From positions 1 to 64,000 of the forward strand of contig NZ_JBEPSM010000002.1 of NCBI RefSeq assembly GCF_040548815.1: a DNA stretch of 64,000 bases, read 5' to 3'. Shown in pieces: positions 18,387-26,870 of the stretch. A program made the translations under genes and the position numbers. The stretch comes from Kaistia defluvii (GTDB taxonomy: Bacteria > Pseudomonadota > Alphaproteobacteria > Rhizobiales > Kaistiaceae). Every line of letters starts with the position of its first letter. The stretch's first letter is position 1. The notes beneath the pieces were generated by a model, which worked only from the letters and a program-made list of their open reading frames with translations, was not told where the DNA came from and searched no databases.

Positions 18387-19580
18387 ATGACCGATCTCGT
18401 CATCCGCAACGTCCGCCCTCTGGGCAAGGCGGCCATCGATATCGCCATCGCCGAAGGACGCATCGCCGCCATCGGGCCAAACCTTCCCGCCAATGGCGCT
18501 GCCGAGGAAGACGGTGGCGGCGCGCTGCTCCTGCCAGGACTGATCGAAGCCCATACCCATCTCGACAAGACCCTGCTCGGCATGGATTGGGTCGAGAACC
18601 GAGTTGCCTCCAGCATCCGCTCCAAGATCGACAACGAACGCGAGATGAAGGGCGTGCTCGGCCTCGATCCGGCGCTGCAATCGGCGCGGCAGGTGGTGAT
18701 GTCGATCGCGCGCGGCACGACCGCGATCCGCAGTCATGTCGACATCGACACCACCTATGGTCTCGCCGGCTTCGAAGGCGTCGCCGCCACGCGCGCCCGC
18801 TATGCCGACGTCATGGACCTGCAGATCGTCGCTTTCCCGCAATCGGGCATGATGATCCGCAAGGGCACGATCGAACTGATGGACGAGGCCCTTCGGCAGG
18901 GCGCGGATGTCGTCGGCGGCCTCGACCCCTGCGCGATCGATTTCGACCCCAAGGGCCATCTCGACGTGGTTTTCGACCTCGCGGTAAAGCACGGCAAGCC
19001 GATCGACATCCACCTGCATGAGCCCGGCGAACTTGGTGTGTTCACCTTCGGCTTGATCCTCGAGCGCACCCGCGTCCATGGCCTCGCCGGCAAGGTGACG
19101 GTGAGCCATGCCTTTGCGCTCGGCATGAATGATTATCTTCGTATCGGCCAGTTGCTGGACGATATCGCGGCGGCGGGCGTGATGCTGATGTCGACGGGTC
19201 CGGCGGGCGTCCCGGTACCGCCCCTGATCCGCGGCCTCGACGCCGGCATCGCCTTCTGCTCGGGCACGGACGGCATGCGCGATCTCTGGAACCCCTATGG
19301 CAATGCCGACATGCTGCAACGCGCCCAGATCCTGGCCGACCGCAACTATCTGAGCCGTGATGTCGAGATCGAGCGGGCGCTGGATGTCTGCACCTTCGGC
19401 GGCGCCAAGGTGATGGACCTCCCGGACTACGGTCTCGAAATCGGCGATTTCGCCGACTTGGTGGTTGTCGAGGGTCGCACGCTCACCGAAGCCGTCGTCA
19501 CGCTGCCCGAGCGCAAGCTGGTGTTGAAGCGCGGCCGCATCGTGGCGCGCGACGGCGAAGCCCTGGTCGAGGCCGCATGA
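18387..19580 (+). CDS. Cytosine deaminase/AtzC-like amidohydrolase
   Basis: A 397-aa cytoplasmic metal-dependent hydrolase. It has the composite beta domain (MTDLVIRNVRPLGKAAIDI), the first metal motif EAHTHLDKT (about residues 54-62) whose LDKT tail is specific to the cytosine deaminase/N-isopropylammelide hydrolase branch, DIHLHEPGE (second His site, about 209), VSHAF (about 238) and the catalytic SGTDGMRDLW (about 292). It probably deaminates or hydrolyses an amino- or alkylamino-heterocycle. The exact substrate cannot be read from sequence. It sits inside the transporter operon, between the DppC and DppD genes, with GGAAG before ATG 18387. Confidence 0.85.
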   Translation: MTDLVIRNVRPLGKAAIDIAIAEGRIAAIGPNLPANGAAEEDGGGALLLPGLIEAHTHLDKTLLGMDWVENRVASSIRSKIDNEREMKGVLGLDPALQSARQVVMSIARGTTAIRSHVDIDTTYGLAGFEGVAATRARYADVMDLQIVAFPQSGMMIRKGTIELMDEALRQGADVVGGLDPCAIDFDPKGHLDVVFDLAVKHGKPIDIHLHEPGELGVFTFGLILERTRVHGLAGKVTVSHAFALGMNDYLRIGQLLDDIAAAGVMLMSTGPAGVPVPPLIRGLDAGIAFCSGTDGMRDLWNPYGNADMLQRAQILADRNYLSRDVEIERALDVCTFGGAKVMDLPDYGLEIGDFADLVVVEGRTLTEAVVTLPERKLVLKRGRIVARDGEALVEAA

Positions 19581-20596
19581 TGAACCAGCCGCTGGCGCGC
19601 CAGGCTACCGCCGGAAATTCCGTTACGCCGCTGCTGACTGTACGCGGACTGAGCGTCGAATTCGTCACCCGCCGCGGCAGCTCGCGCGCGCTCGACCGCG
19701 TCAGCTTCGACATGGCGCCGGGCGAAATCCTCGGGTTGGTGGGGGAGTCCGGAGCGGGCAAATCCCTCTCCGGCAATGCCATCATCGGGCTGATCGACCC
19801 GCCCGGCCATGTCGTGGAAGGCGAGATTGCCTTCGAGGGCAAGCGGATCGACAATCTGCCGCCCAACCAGATGCGCAAGCTGCGCGGCCGGCGGATCGCG
19901 GCGATCTTCCAGGACCCGCTGACCTCGCTCGACCCGCTGATGCGCATCGGCGACCAGATCACAGAGACCATCCTCACGCATCTGCCGATGTCGCAGGCCG
20001 CTGCCCGCGCCCGGGCGCTGGACCTGCTCAAGGCGGTCGGCATCCCCGCGCCTGACGTTCGCATCGACCACTACCCGCACCAGTTCTCCGGCGGCATGCG
20101 GCAGCGCGTCGTGATCGCGCTGGCGGTCTGCGCCGATCCCAAGCTGATCATCGCCGACGAACCGACCACGGCGCTCGACGTCTCGATCCAGGCGCAGATC
20201 ACCGCTCTGCTCAAGAAGATGTGCCGCGACCACGGCACCGCCATCCTGCTCGTCACCCACGACATGGGTGTCATTGCCGACACGGCCGACCGGGTCGCGG
20301 TTATGTATGCCGGGCGGCTGGTCGAGATCGGACCGATCGAGGAGGTGCTGCGCTCGCCCCGGCATGTCTATACCGCCGGCCTGATCGGCTCGATTCCGAG
20401 CCTCAACCGCCGGCGCGAGCGGCTGGTGCAGATCGACGGATCCATGCCGCGGCCGGGCGCGGTGCCTTCGGGCTGCGCCTTCGCCCCGCGCTGTCCCAAG
20501 CGGATTCTGAAATGCGACGAGCGGCCGGAGCTCATGCCCTTCGGTAACAGCCAGGTCGCCTGCTGGCGCGCGGGAGAGAGCCATTCCTATGTCTAG
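19577..20596 (+). CDS. ABC transporter ATPase, DppD type
   Basis: A 339-aa ATPase. Walker A GESGAGKS (about residues 56-63), the ABC signature FSGGMRQR, Walker B LIIADEPTTALD and switch His in LLVTHDMG are all intact. The C-terminal oligopeptide/dipeptide domain with the CxF..RC.....C cluster (GCAFAPRCPKRILKC) marks the DppD/OppD type. The start overlaps the stop of the amidohydrolase gene (ATGATGA), so the two are translationally coupled. It drives import together with the DppF-type partner. Confidence 0.93.
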   Translation: MMNQPLARQATAGNSVTPLLTVRGLSVEFVTRRGSSRALDRVSFDMAPGEILGLVGESGAGKSLSGNAIIGLIDPPGHVVEGEIAFEGKRIDNLPPNQMRKLRGRRIAAIFQDPLTSLDPLMRIGDQITETILTHLPMSQAAARARALDLLKAVGIPAPDVRIDHYPHQFSGGMRQRVVIALAVCADPKLIIADEPTTALDVSIQAQITALLKKMCRDHGTAILLVTHDMGVIADTADRVAVMYAGRLVEIGPIEEVLRSPRHVYTAGLIGSIPSLNRRRERLVQIDGSMPRPGAVPSGCAFAPRCPKRILKCDERPELMPFGNSQVACWRAGESHSYV

Positions 20597-21602
20597 CCAA
20601 TCCGCCCTCGAAGTGCAGGACCTCGCGCGCTGGTTCGATGTCTCGGCGCCCTGGCTGACGCGCGTGCTCGAGCGGAAGCCGAAGCGCATCCTCAAGGCCG
20701 TCGACGGCGTCAGCTTCAGCGTGCCGCGCGGCAGCACCTTCGCCATCGTGGGCGAAAGCGGCTGCGGCAAGTCGACCATCGCGCGGCTTGCGGTTGGGCT
20801 GTACCACCCGACACGCGGCGAACTGAATTTCGCGCATGGCGCCGGCCGGGATGGACGCATGCGCGCGCAGATGATCTTCCAGGATCCCTATGCCTGCCTC
20901 AATCCGCGCTGGCGGGTGAAGGACATCATCGCCGAGCCGATCCGCGAGCTCGGCCTGCGCCGGGGCGCGGCTGCTGTTCAGGCGCGCGTCACGGAACTGC
21001 TCGGGCTCGTCGGGCTTGCGCGCAGCGACGGCGAGAAATATCCGCATTCCTTCTCGGGCGGCCAGCGCCAGCGCATATCGATCGCCCGCGCGCTGGCGAC
21101 CGAGCCGGAATTCCTCGTCTGCGACGAGCCGACTTCGGCACTCGACGTTTCGGTGCAGGCTCAGATCCTCAATCTGATGATGGATTTGCAGCGCGAATTC
21201 GACCTCACTTATCTGCTGATCAGCCACAACCTCGCCGTCGTGCGGCACGCCTCCGACCAGATCGCGGTCATGTATCTCGGCCGGATCGTCGAGCAGGCGC
21301 CGACCGAGATGCTGTTCCGCAATCCGCGTCACCCCTATACGCGCCTGCTGATCGACACCATTCCCGATCTCGAAGCGCCCAATCGCGCCCGCCAGCCCCT
21401 GGCCGGCGAGGTGCCGAGCCCGATCGATCCGCCATCCGGCTGCACCTTTCATCCCCGCTGCCCCTATGCGCAGGACGTCTGCCGAAAGGTATCTCCGCCC
21501 ATGGCGAAGGACGATGACGGTCGCTCGATTGCCTGCCATTTCCCGCTGACAGCGGCCCGACCCTCACCCCTTGCTGGCCTCTCGGCCGTCTCCGCGACCT
21601 GA
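20589..21602 (+). CDS. ABC transporter ATPase, DppF type
   Basis: A 337-aa ATPase with Walker A GESGCGKST (about residues 54-62), signature FSGGQRQR, Walker B LVCDEPTSALD, switch region LISHNL, and the C-terminal oligo/dipeptide domain GCTFHPRCPYAQDVC. It pairs with the preceding DppD-type ATPase (8-bp overlap) to complete a five-gene importer. Confidence 0.93.
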   Translation: MSSQSALEVQDLARWFDVSAPWLTRVLERKPKRILKAVDGVSFSVPRGSTFAIVGESGCGKSTIARLAVGLYHPTRGELNFAHGAGRDGRMRAQMIFQDPYACLNPRWRVKDIIAEPIRELGLRRGAAAVQARVTELLGLVGLARSDGEKYPHSFSGGQRQRISIARALATEPEFLVCDEPTSALDVSVQAQILNLMMDLQREFDLTYLLISHNLAVVRHASDQIAVMYLGRIVEQAPTEMLFRNPRHPYTRLLIDTIPDLEAPNRARQPLAGEVPSPIDPPSGCTFHPRCPYAQDVCRKVSPPMAKDDDGRSIACHFPLTAARPSPLAGLSAVSAT

Positions 21603-21616
21603 AAGGACCGGCACGA

Positions 21617-23098
21617 ATGGATCACTCGGGACGAACGCTGCTTTCGTCGAAATGGATCGTCGGACACGAGGATGGCAGGCACACGCTGGTGCATGGCGGC
21701 GAGATCGTCTTTGAGGACGGCGCCGTGATCTTCGTCGGCCATGATTTCCCCGGTGAAGTCGCCCGCCGGATCGACTATGGCAACGCCCTGATCAGCCCTG
21801 GCTTCATCGATCTCGACGCCCTGTCGGATCTCGATACCACCGTCTTCTCCTACGACAACCACCCGGATTGGCAGAAGGGTCGGACCTGGCCGCAGAGCTA
21901 TATGGATCGCGGGCCGTACGAGATGTACGGGCCGGATGAACTCGCCTTCCAGAAGCGCCACGCCTTCTCGAGGCTGATCCGCAACGGCATCACCACCGCC
22001 ATGCCGATCGCTTCGCTCTACTATCGGCAATGGGGCGAGACCTATGCCGAATTCGCCGATGCCGCCCAGGCCGCCGACAATCTCGGCCTAAGAATCTATC
22101 TCGGTCCCGCCTACCGAACCGGCAATCCGGTGGTGGGTGACGACGGCGCGAGCAGCCTCTATTTCCACGAACCGCGCGGCCTTGCAGGCCTTGCCGACGC
22201 CATCCGCTTCTGCCGCGATTTCGAAGGCAAGGCAGAGGGGCGCATCCGCACGATGCTGGCGCCTGACCGCATCGAAACCTGCACGGCGGAATTGCTGCGG
22301 CAGACCGCCCGTGCCGGGCGCGAGCTCGGCGTGCCCGTGCGCCTGCATTGCAACCAGGGCCGCTTCGAGCGCGACACAGTGCGACGCCTGCATGGCAAGA
22401 CCTCGGTCGAGTGGCTGGACAGCCTCGACTTCCTGACGCCGAGCACGCTCCTGCCGCACGGCACCTATGTCAGCCCCTCGCGAAACATGGCGGAACCCGG
22501 AAACGATCTGGAAGTCCTCATCGAGCGCGGCACGGTGGTCGTGCACTGTCCGCTGGTCGCCGCCCGGCACGGCGACGCCCTGGCGAGCTTCGCCAGTCAC
22601 AAGGCGATGGGCCTGCGCATGGCGCTCGGGACCGATACGGCGCCACCCGACATGATCCTCAACATGCAGGTCGGCATGATGATCTCGCGCGTGCTCGACC
22701 GCGAGATCGCCAACATCCGCTCCGAGGATTATTTCGACGCCGCGACGCTGGGCGGCGCCGATGCGCTGGGTCGGCCGGATCTGGGACGGCTCGCGCCCGG
22801 CGCCCGGGCCGACATCACGGTCTTCGACCTCGGCAATCCGGATCTCGGCCAGATCATCGACCCGATCCAGACGCTGATGCTGACGGGCAGCGGCCGCGAC
22901 GTGCACAGCGTCTTCATCGATGGCCGCATGGTGATGGCGGATCGTACGCTTCCCGGCGTCGACTTCGCCGCGGACAGCGCCCGAGCGCAGCGCCAGTTCG
23001 AGGGCTTGATCGCGAAATATCCGGAACGGACCGTCGGCCATCCGCCGGTCTCCGAGATCTTCTCCTCGGCATACAGGATCGTCGAAGCGCCAAATTGA
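21617..23098 (+). CDS. Chlorohydrolase/guanine-deaminase-like amidohydrolase
   Basis: A 493-aa amidohydrolase-superfamily protein, cytoplasmic (no signal peptide). The N-terminal beta domain leads to ALISPGFIDLDALSDLDTT. Here the usual HxH of metal site 1 is replaced by DLDALSD, so metal 1 ligation looks altered. Later elements are normal: VRLHCNQGRF (about residue 245), LLPHGTYVSP (about 280), GTDTAPPDM (about 341) and the C-terminal ARADITVFDL strand. It follows the ATPase genes after 14 bp with an AAGGA ribosome-binding site, so it is in the operon. It probably carries out a second hydrolytic or deaminating step on the imported compound. Confidence 0.82.
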   Translation: MDHSGRTLLSSKWIVGHEDGRHTLVHGGEIVFEDGAVIFVGHDFPGEVARRIDYGNALISPGFIDLDALSDLDTTVFSYDNHPDWQKGRTWPQSYMDRGPYEMYGPDELAFQKRHAFSRLIRNGITTAMPIASLYYRQWGETYAEFADAAQAADNLGLRIYLGPAYRTGNPVVGDDGASSLYFHEPRGLAGLADAIRFCRDFEGKAEGRIRTMLAPDRIETCTAELLRQTARAGRELGVPVRLHCNQGRFERDTVRRLHGKTSVEWLDSLDFLTPSTLLPHGTYVSPSRNMAEPGNDLEVLIERGTVVVHCPLVAARHGDALASFASHKAMGLRMALGTDTAPPDMILNMQVGMMISRVLDREIANIRSEDYFDAATLGGADALGRPDLGRLAPGARADITVFDLGNPDLGQIIDPIQTLMLTGSGRDVHSVFIDGRMVMADRTLPGVDFAADSARAQRQFEGLIAKYPERTVGHPPVSEIFSSAYRIVEAPN

Positions 23099-23139
23099 CG
23101 CGGAAATTATGCCTGTTTTCGCGCCATAATCTGCAATTT

Positions 23140-23170
23140 CTGTATACTAACTTAGCCATATCTTGTACGC
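23140..23170 (+). promoter_or_regulatory. Candidate GntR operator, copy 2 (CTGTATAC-N15-TTGTACGC)
   Basis: CTGTATAC at 23140-23147 and TTGTACGC at 23163-23170, matching the pair upstream of the transporter operon (14591-14620). It lies between the second amidohydrolase and gntR, ending 33 bp before the chosen gntR start, as expected for autoregulation. Confidence 0.55.
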
Positions 23171-23203
23171 ATGGGTGACAATCAGAGGACAAGAGGTCTT
23201 CCC

Positions 23204-23941
23204 ATGGCGCGTCCCTCTCCGCGGATCGAAGTGGCGCACGAAGCGCTTCGGCAGGCCATCATTGAGCAGGCCCTGAAGCCGGGCACCAAGCTGCCGGAGG
23301 ACGTCATCGGCGAGCAGTTCGCCATGAGCCGTACGCTGGTGCGCGCCGTTCTGGCGAAGCTCGAAGCCGAGGGCCTTGTCGACGCCAACCCGAAACGTAC
23401 CGCCACCGTGGCGCAACCGACACTGGCCGAGGCGCGCAATGTTTTCGAGGTGCGGCGTGCGCTGGAGGCCGAAGCCGTCCGTTTGGTAGCGAAGCGCTGG
23501 CAGCCTGCCTTCGCCGACGAACTGGACAGTCTGCTGCGCCAGGAAGACGAGGCTCGCGCGCGTCAGGACGAGCGGGTCTCGATCCATCTCGCCGGCGAGT
23601 TTCACCTCCGCCTCGCCCAGTTGAGCGGCAACGCCCTGCTGGAGCGATATCTCCGCGAACTGATCACGCGATGCTCGCTGATCCTCGCGGTATTCGGCCG
23701 GCCGCATTCTTCCGATTGCGCCATCGACGAGCATTCGGCCCTGATCACCGCCTTGCGGGCCGGCGACGCCGATGGCGCCGTGGCGATCATGCATTCGCAT
23801 CTCGGCGCCGTCGAACGCCGTGCCCTGCTGGGTGGCGACGACGAAAAGCCGGCTGCGCTCGGCGATGTGCTGTCGCACTACGCCGCCGCGGTCACCGCGC
23901 GACAGACGACCAAGCCCCCCAGGACGGCGCCCCAGAAATGA
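23204..23941 (+). CDS. GntR-family regulator with FCD domain
   Basis: A 245-aa regulator. A winged helix (about residues 8-70, LPEDVIGEQFAMSRTLVRAV, with the GntR-type EGLVD turn) is followed by an FCD effector domain with conserved metal-ligand positions (GEFHLRLAQLSGN, EHSALITAL, HSHLGAVERR). Such proteins bind organic acids or similar metabolites. I start at ATG 23204, preceded by AAGAGG, because the earlier ATG at 23171 abuts the candidate operator and has no ribosome-binding site. It is likely the local regulator of the operon and overlaps the next gene by 4 bp (ATGA). Confidence 0.9.
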   Translation: MARPSPRIEVAHEALRQAIIEQALKPGTKLPEDVIGEQFAMSRTLVRAVLAKLEAEGLVDANPKRTATVAQPTLAEARNVFEVRRALEAEAVRLVAKRWQPAFADELDSLLRQEDEARARQDERVSIHLAGEFHLRLAQLSGNALLERYLRELITRCSLILAVFGRPHSSDCAIDEHSALITALRAGDADGAVAIMHSHLGAVERRALLGGDDEKPAALGDVLSHYAAAVTARQTTKPPRTAPQK

Positions 23942-24606
23942 ATGCCCATTCGCAGAGCCATTTGCATTTCGACTTTGCCGAACTGACCGAGCGACAGCGC
24001 TACAAGCTGCTGATCGGCACGGTCATTCCCCGCCCGATCGCTTTTGTCAGTACGGTGGACCGCGACGGCCGGCGCAATGCCGGACCCTTCAGCTTCTTCA
24101 ACGTGCTCACCCATGATCCGGCTATCGTCGCCATCGGCGTCGAGAATTATGACGACATGCGGTTCAAGGACACGTCGCGCAACATCCGCGACACCGGGGA
24201 ATTCACGGTCCACATCGTCGACGAGGCACTCGTCAAGCAGATGGAGATCTGCGCCATCAAGTTCGGCCCGGAGGTCGACGAAATCGCCGAGGCGGGGCTG
24301 ACGACCGTTCCCGGCCTGAACGTGAAGAGCCCGCGCATCGTCGAAGCGCCGGCGGCGCTGGAATGCCGGCGCTACATGACGCTCGAACTCGGCCGCGCCC
24401 GCGAGATCATCCTGGGCGAGGTGCTCGGCGTTTTCGTGCGCGAGGATGCCGTCGACCCGCAGAGCCTTCACATCGATCAGATCAAGATGGATGCGATCGG
24501 CCGGATGGGCGGACATACCTACGCGTCGACCAAGGAGCAGTTCGACATCAAGACGCTCTCCGTCGCCGAATGGCAAAACAGCAAGGGCGGTTCGTCTAAC
24601 CGGTGA
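23938..24606 (+). CDS. Flavin-reductase-like FMN-binding protein (DIM6/NTAB family)
   Basis: A 222-aa protein with a Flavin_Reduct split-barrel domain. The FMN/NAD(P)H-binding hallmarks RPIAFVSTVDRDGRRNAGPFSFF are split here: RPIAFVSTVD (about 27-36) and NAGPFSFFNVLTHDP (about 42-56); DTGEFTVHIV follows. The family supplies reduced flavin to two-component monooxygenases or reduces small molecules directly. No monooxygenase is visible in the window, so the partner is unknown. ATG 23938 overlaps the gntR stop, which shows translational coupling. A much longer upstream frame was rejected as out-of-frame overlap with gntR. Confidence 0.87.
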   Translation: MNAHSQSHLHFDFAELTERQRYKLLIGTVIPRPIAFVSTVDRDGRRNAGPFSFFNVLTHDPAIVAIGVENYDDMRFKDTSRNIRDTGEFTVHIVDEALVKQMEICAIKFGPEVDEIAEAGLTTVPGLNVKSPRIVEAPAALECRRYMTLELGRAREIILGEVLGVFVREDAVDPQSLHIDQIKMDAIGRMGGHTYASTKEQFDIKTLSVAEWQNSKGGSSNR

Positions 24607-24790
24607 AATGCGATCGGCCGGAAGCGAGCGGAATGCGGCCGGTTTGAAGTCAGTCGCGTCGCCGCGTGCAGAGACCGATCCAACCATAACGACGAGCGCA
24701 AGGGCAGCCACGAGGCTGGCTTGGCTTGGGTCCGCGAGAGTCCGGATGTGCAAGCGGCGGGCGGGCTTGTGTTGCGAGGGTTGGCCGCGC

Positions 24791-26140
24791 TTAGTTTGGC
24801 AGCGAATTCTTGAAGATCTTGCCGTCCTTCATGATCACCAGCAAGTTCTTGGCTGGGTCGGACAGCAGCGAGATGTCGGCGGTTGGATCGCCATCGACCA
24901 AGAGCAGGTCAGCCAGCGCTCCGACTTCGACGACGCCGAGCTTGCCGGGATAGGGATTGCGCCGGTCGGACAGGGCCAGCAACGCCGCATTGTCGGCCGT
25001 CGCCATTTTGAGCACTTCGGCCGGCGTATACCACCGTGTCATCGTCTGAAGCTGGGCGCCTTGCCGAGCCGCCCGCGCGCCGTCGAAGAGAATGTCGGTG
25101 CCAAAAGCGACCTTCACGCCGAATTTCTTGGCCAGACGATAGGCGTTGTCGGTTCCCGCGCGCACTTCCGCCGCTTGCGCACGACCGGCGGCGTCCGGTT
25201 GCGCATTGGCCATTTCGTCCGCCAGGAAGGGCTGCAGGCTCCACCACGTCCCGGTTTCCGCCATAAGCTTGGCCGTGGCCTCGTCTGCCAGCTGGCCGTG
25301 GTCAATGACCTTGGCCCCGCCTTCGATGGCATTTCGAATGGCCTCGGGCGTGTAGGCATGGACCGTCACATAGGTGCCCCAGCTGGAGGCCGCTTCCACG
25401 GCCGCGCGGATTTCGGGAACGCTCAACTGCACGGTGTCGATCGGTCCGTAGGGCGACGACACGCCGCCGCCCACCGTCAGCTTGATCTGGCTGGCGCCCT
25501 GCAGCAATTGCTCCCGGGTTCGCTTGCGCACCTCGTCCGGGGAATCGGCGATCGCCGACATGCCCATCCGTTCGGGGTAGCTCAGCCTGTCAGGAGTGGC
25601 CGGCACTTCGTGAAGCATGCGGAAATCGCCATGGCCGCCACTTTGCGAAATCATGGCGCCGGACGGCCAGATGCGGGGACCGACGACGACATCCCTGTCG
25701 ATTGCCATCTTGAGCCCGAAGGAGGGGCTGCCAAGATCCCGAACACTGGTGAAGCCGCGCAACAGCGTCGCTTCGGCTTCCGCCCCCGCCATCAAGGTGA
25801 TCAGCGTCATCGGCGCCGTCGACGCCACGGCCATGGTTGGCCGTACCATGAAGGTATGCCAGTGAGCATCGATCAGCCCGGGCATGAGCGTCCGGCCTTC
25901 GCCCGCAATGCGGGTCGCCGTGTCCGAGGCCTGGATGGGCTCCGCCGAAATCGTGGCGATCCGATTGCCCTCGACGAGCACATTCATCGGGGCGGTCAGT
26001 CCGGCGCCGTCAAACACCCGGACATTCTCGAAGACGGCGGCCGTGGGCGCCGCAGTCTGGGCTTGTGCCGGCGCGGCTAAACCGAGCGCCGCCAAAGCCG
26101 TTGCGAGCAGTCCACTGATCGGCTTCGCCATAAGCTTCAT
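24791..26140 (-). CDS. Secreted amidohydrolase (imidazolonepropionase/prolidase-like)
   Basis: A 449-aa amidohydrolase with a clear signal peptide (MKLMAKPISGLLATALAALG, cleavage near APAQAQ), so periplasmic. Metal site 1 appears as LIDAHWHTF (HxH, about residues 94-102). Further ligands appear in VTVHAYTPEA, VIDHGQLAD and the catalytic FGTDILFDG. The C-terminal strand ADLLLVDGDPTADISLL is typical of Xaa-Pro dipeptidase/ochratoxinase-like secreted amidohydrolases. It is transcribed against the preceding operon and stands alone. The substrate is unknown. Confidence 0.87.
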   Translation of the reverse strand: MKLMAKPISGLLATALAALGLAAPAQAQTAAPTAAVFENVRVFDGAGLTAPMNVLVEGNRIATISAEPIQASDTATRIAGEGRTLMPGLIDAHWHTFMVRPTMAVASTAPMTLITLMAGAEAEATLLRGFTSVRDLGSPSFGLKMAIDRDVVVGPRIWPSGAMISQSGGHGDFRMLHEVPATPDRLSYPERMGMSAIADSPDEVRKRTREQLLQGASQIKLTVGGGVSSPYGPIDTVQLSVPEIRAAVEAASSWGTYVTVHAYTPEAIRNAIEGGAKVIDHGQLADEATAKLMAETGTWWSLQPFLADEMANAQPDAAGRAQAAEVRAGTDNAYRLAKKFGVKVAFGTDILFDGARAARQGAQLQTMTRWYTPAEVLKMATADNAALLALSDRRNPYPGKLGVVEVGALADLLLVDGDPTADISLLSDPAKNLLVIMKDGKIFKNSLPN

Positions 26141-26399
26141 ATGCGTGTCCTGGTTGACGAAATTGTCCTGAACAATCTGTGTAGCCGATCGCTTTCAGCC
26201 TGTCAGGTCGGCGTCGGGCGCGGCGGGATCTATCGGCCTCGTCCATGAACAGGCCAGCGAGAAGACCGTGGAATTCGATGCCGCCGGAGTTGAGGCTCTT
26301 CGGCTAGGGGGCAGGGCGGTGTGGTCGATCAGGAAGCCGCCGCCGAAGGCGCGGGCGCAGCCAATAGAATGCGATGTCGGCCCAGGCGCTGAAACGTTG

Positions 26400-26870
26400 T
26401 CACGTCTGCCGGAAGTAGGGACGGGATCGGAGGTGCAGCATGACGATCGGGTAGGCCATCAGGAGCGCCGCCCCGAGGATCGCGATCGTGGCCGTCTTGG
26501 CATCGACCTGCCCATCCTCGATTGCTCTTGCCCAGACAACCCACGCGACGGGCAAAAACAGAACGACGGCCGTGAACAGTCCTGGCGAGAAGCGCCCCTT
26601 TGTCACGATGACGGGCAGGATATGAAAGAAGATGGCGTTCATGGCCATCAGGGACGCGAAGCCGAGCGGCGCGACGGCCAGAGTGGGGGCCAGGAAGGCC
26701 TGGGCAATTCCCAATACGATAACCACCGCGTTGGTGACGTAGAAATCGCCCCATTCCACGGGAAGCTTGATGACGGCGCGGGCCCAATCCCGCCAGTTGA
26801 AAGAGAATTCCTCCATCATGTGAACGGCGTAGGCTGCCACGGCTATCCAGGCCAGAGTTGGTAAGGTCAT
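26400..26870 (-). CDS. HXXEE domain membrane protein
   Basis: A 156-aa inner-membrane protein with about four hydrophobic segments. The defining HMMEEF (H18-x-x-E-E) sits at the end of the first segment, and NAIFFH and HILPVIV in the third segment supply further His residues. The family is widespread but has no established function; the conserved His/Glu suggest metal binding or a hydrolase-like site in the membrane. Nearby genes give no clear clue. Confidence 0.8.
   Translation of the reverse strand: MTLPTLAWIAVAAYAVHMMEEFSFNWRDWARAVIKLPVEWGDFYVTNAVVIVLGIAQAFLAPTLAVAPLGFASLMAMNAIFFHILPVIVTKGRFSPGLFTAVVLFLPVAWVVWARAIEDGQVDAKTATIAILGAALLMAYPIVMLHLRSRPYFRQT

Noticed and set aside
23671..23937. 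N-terminal extension of the flavin-reductase-like protein
   Set aside because: It lies within gntR in a different frame; the ATGA overlap at 23938 is the natural start.
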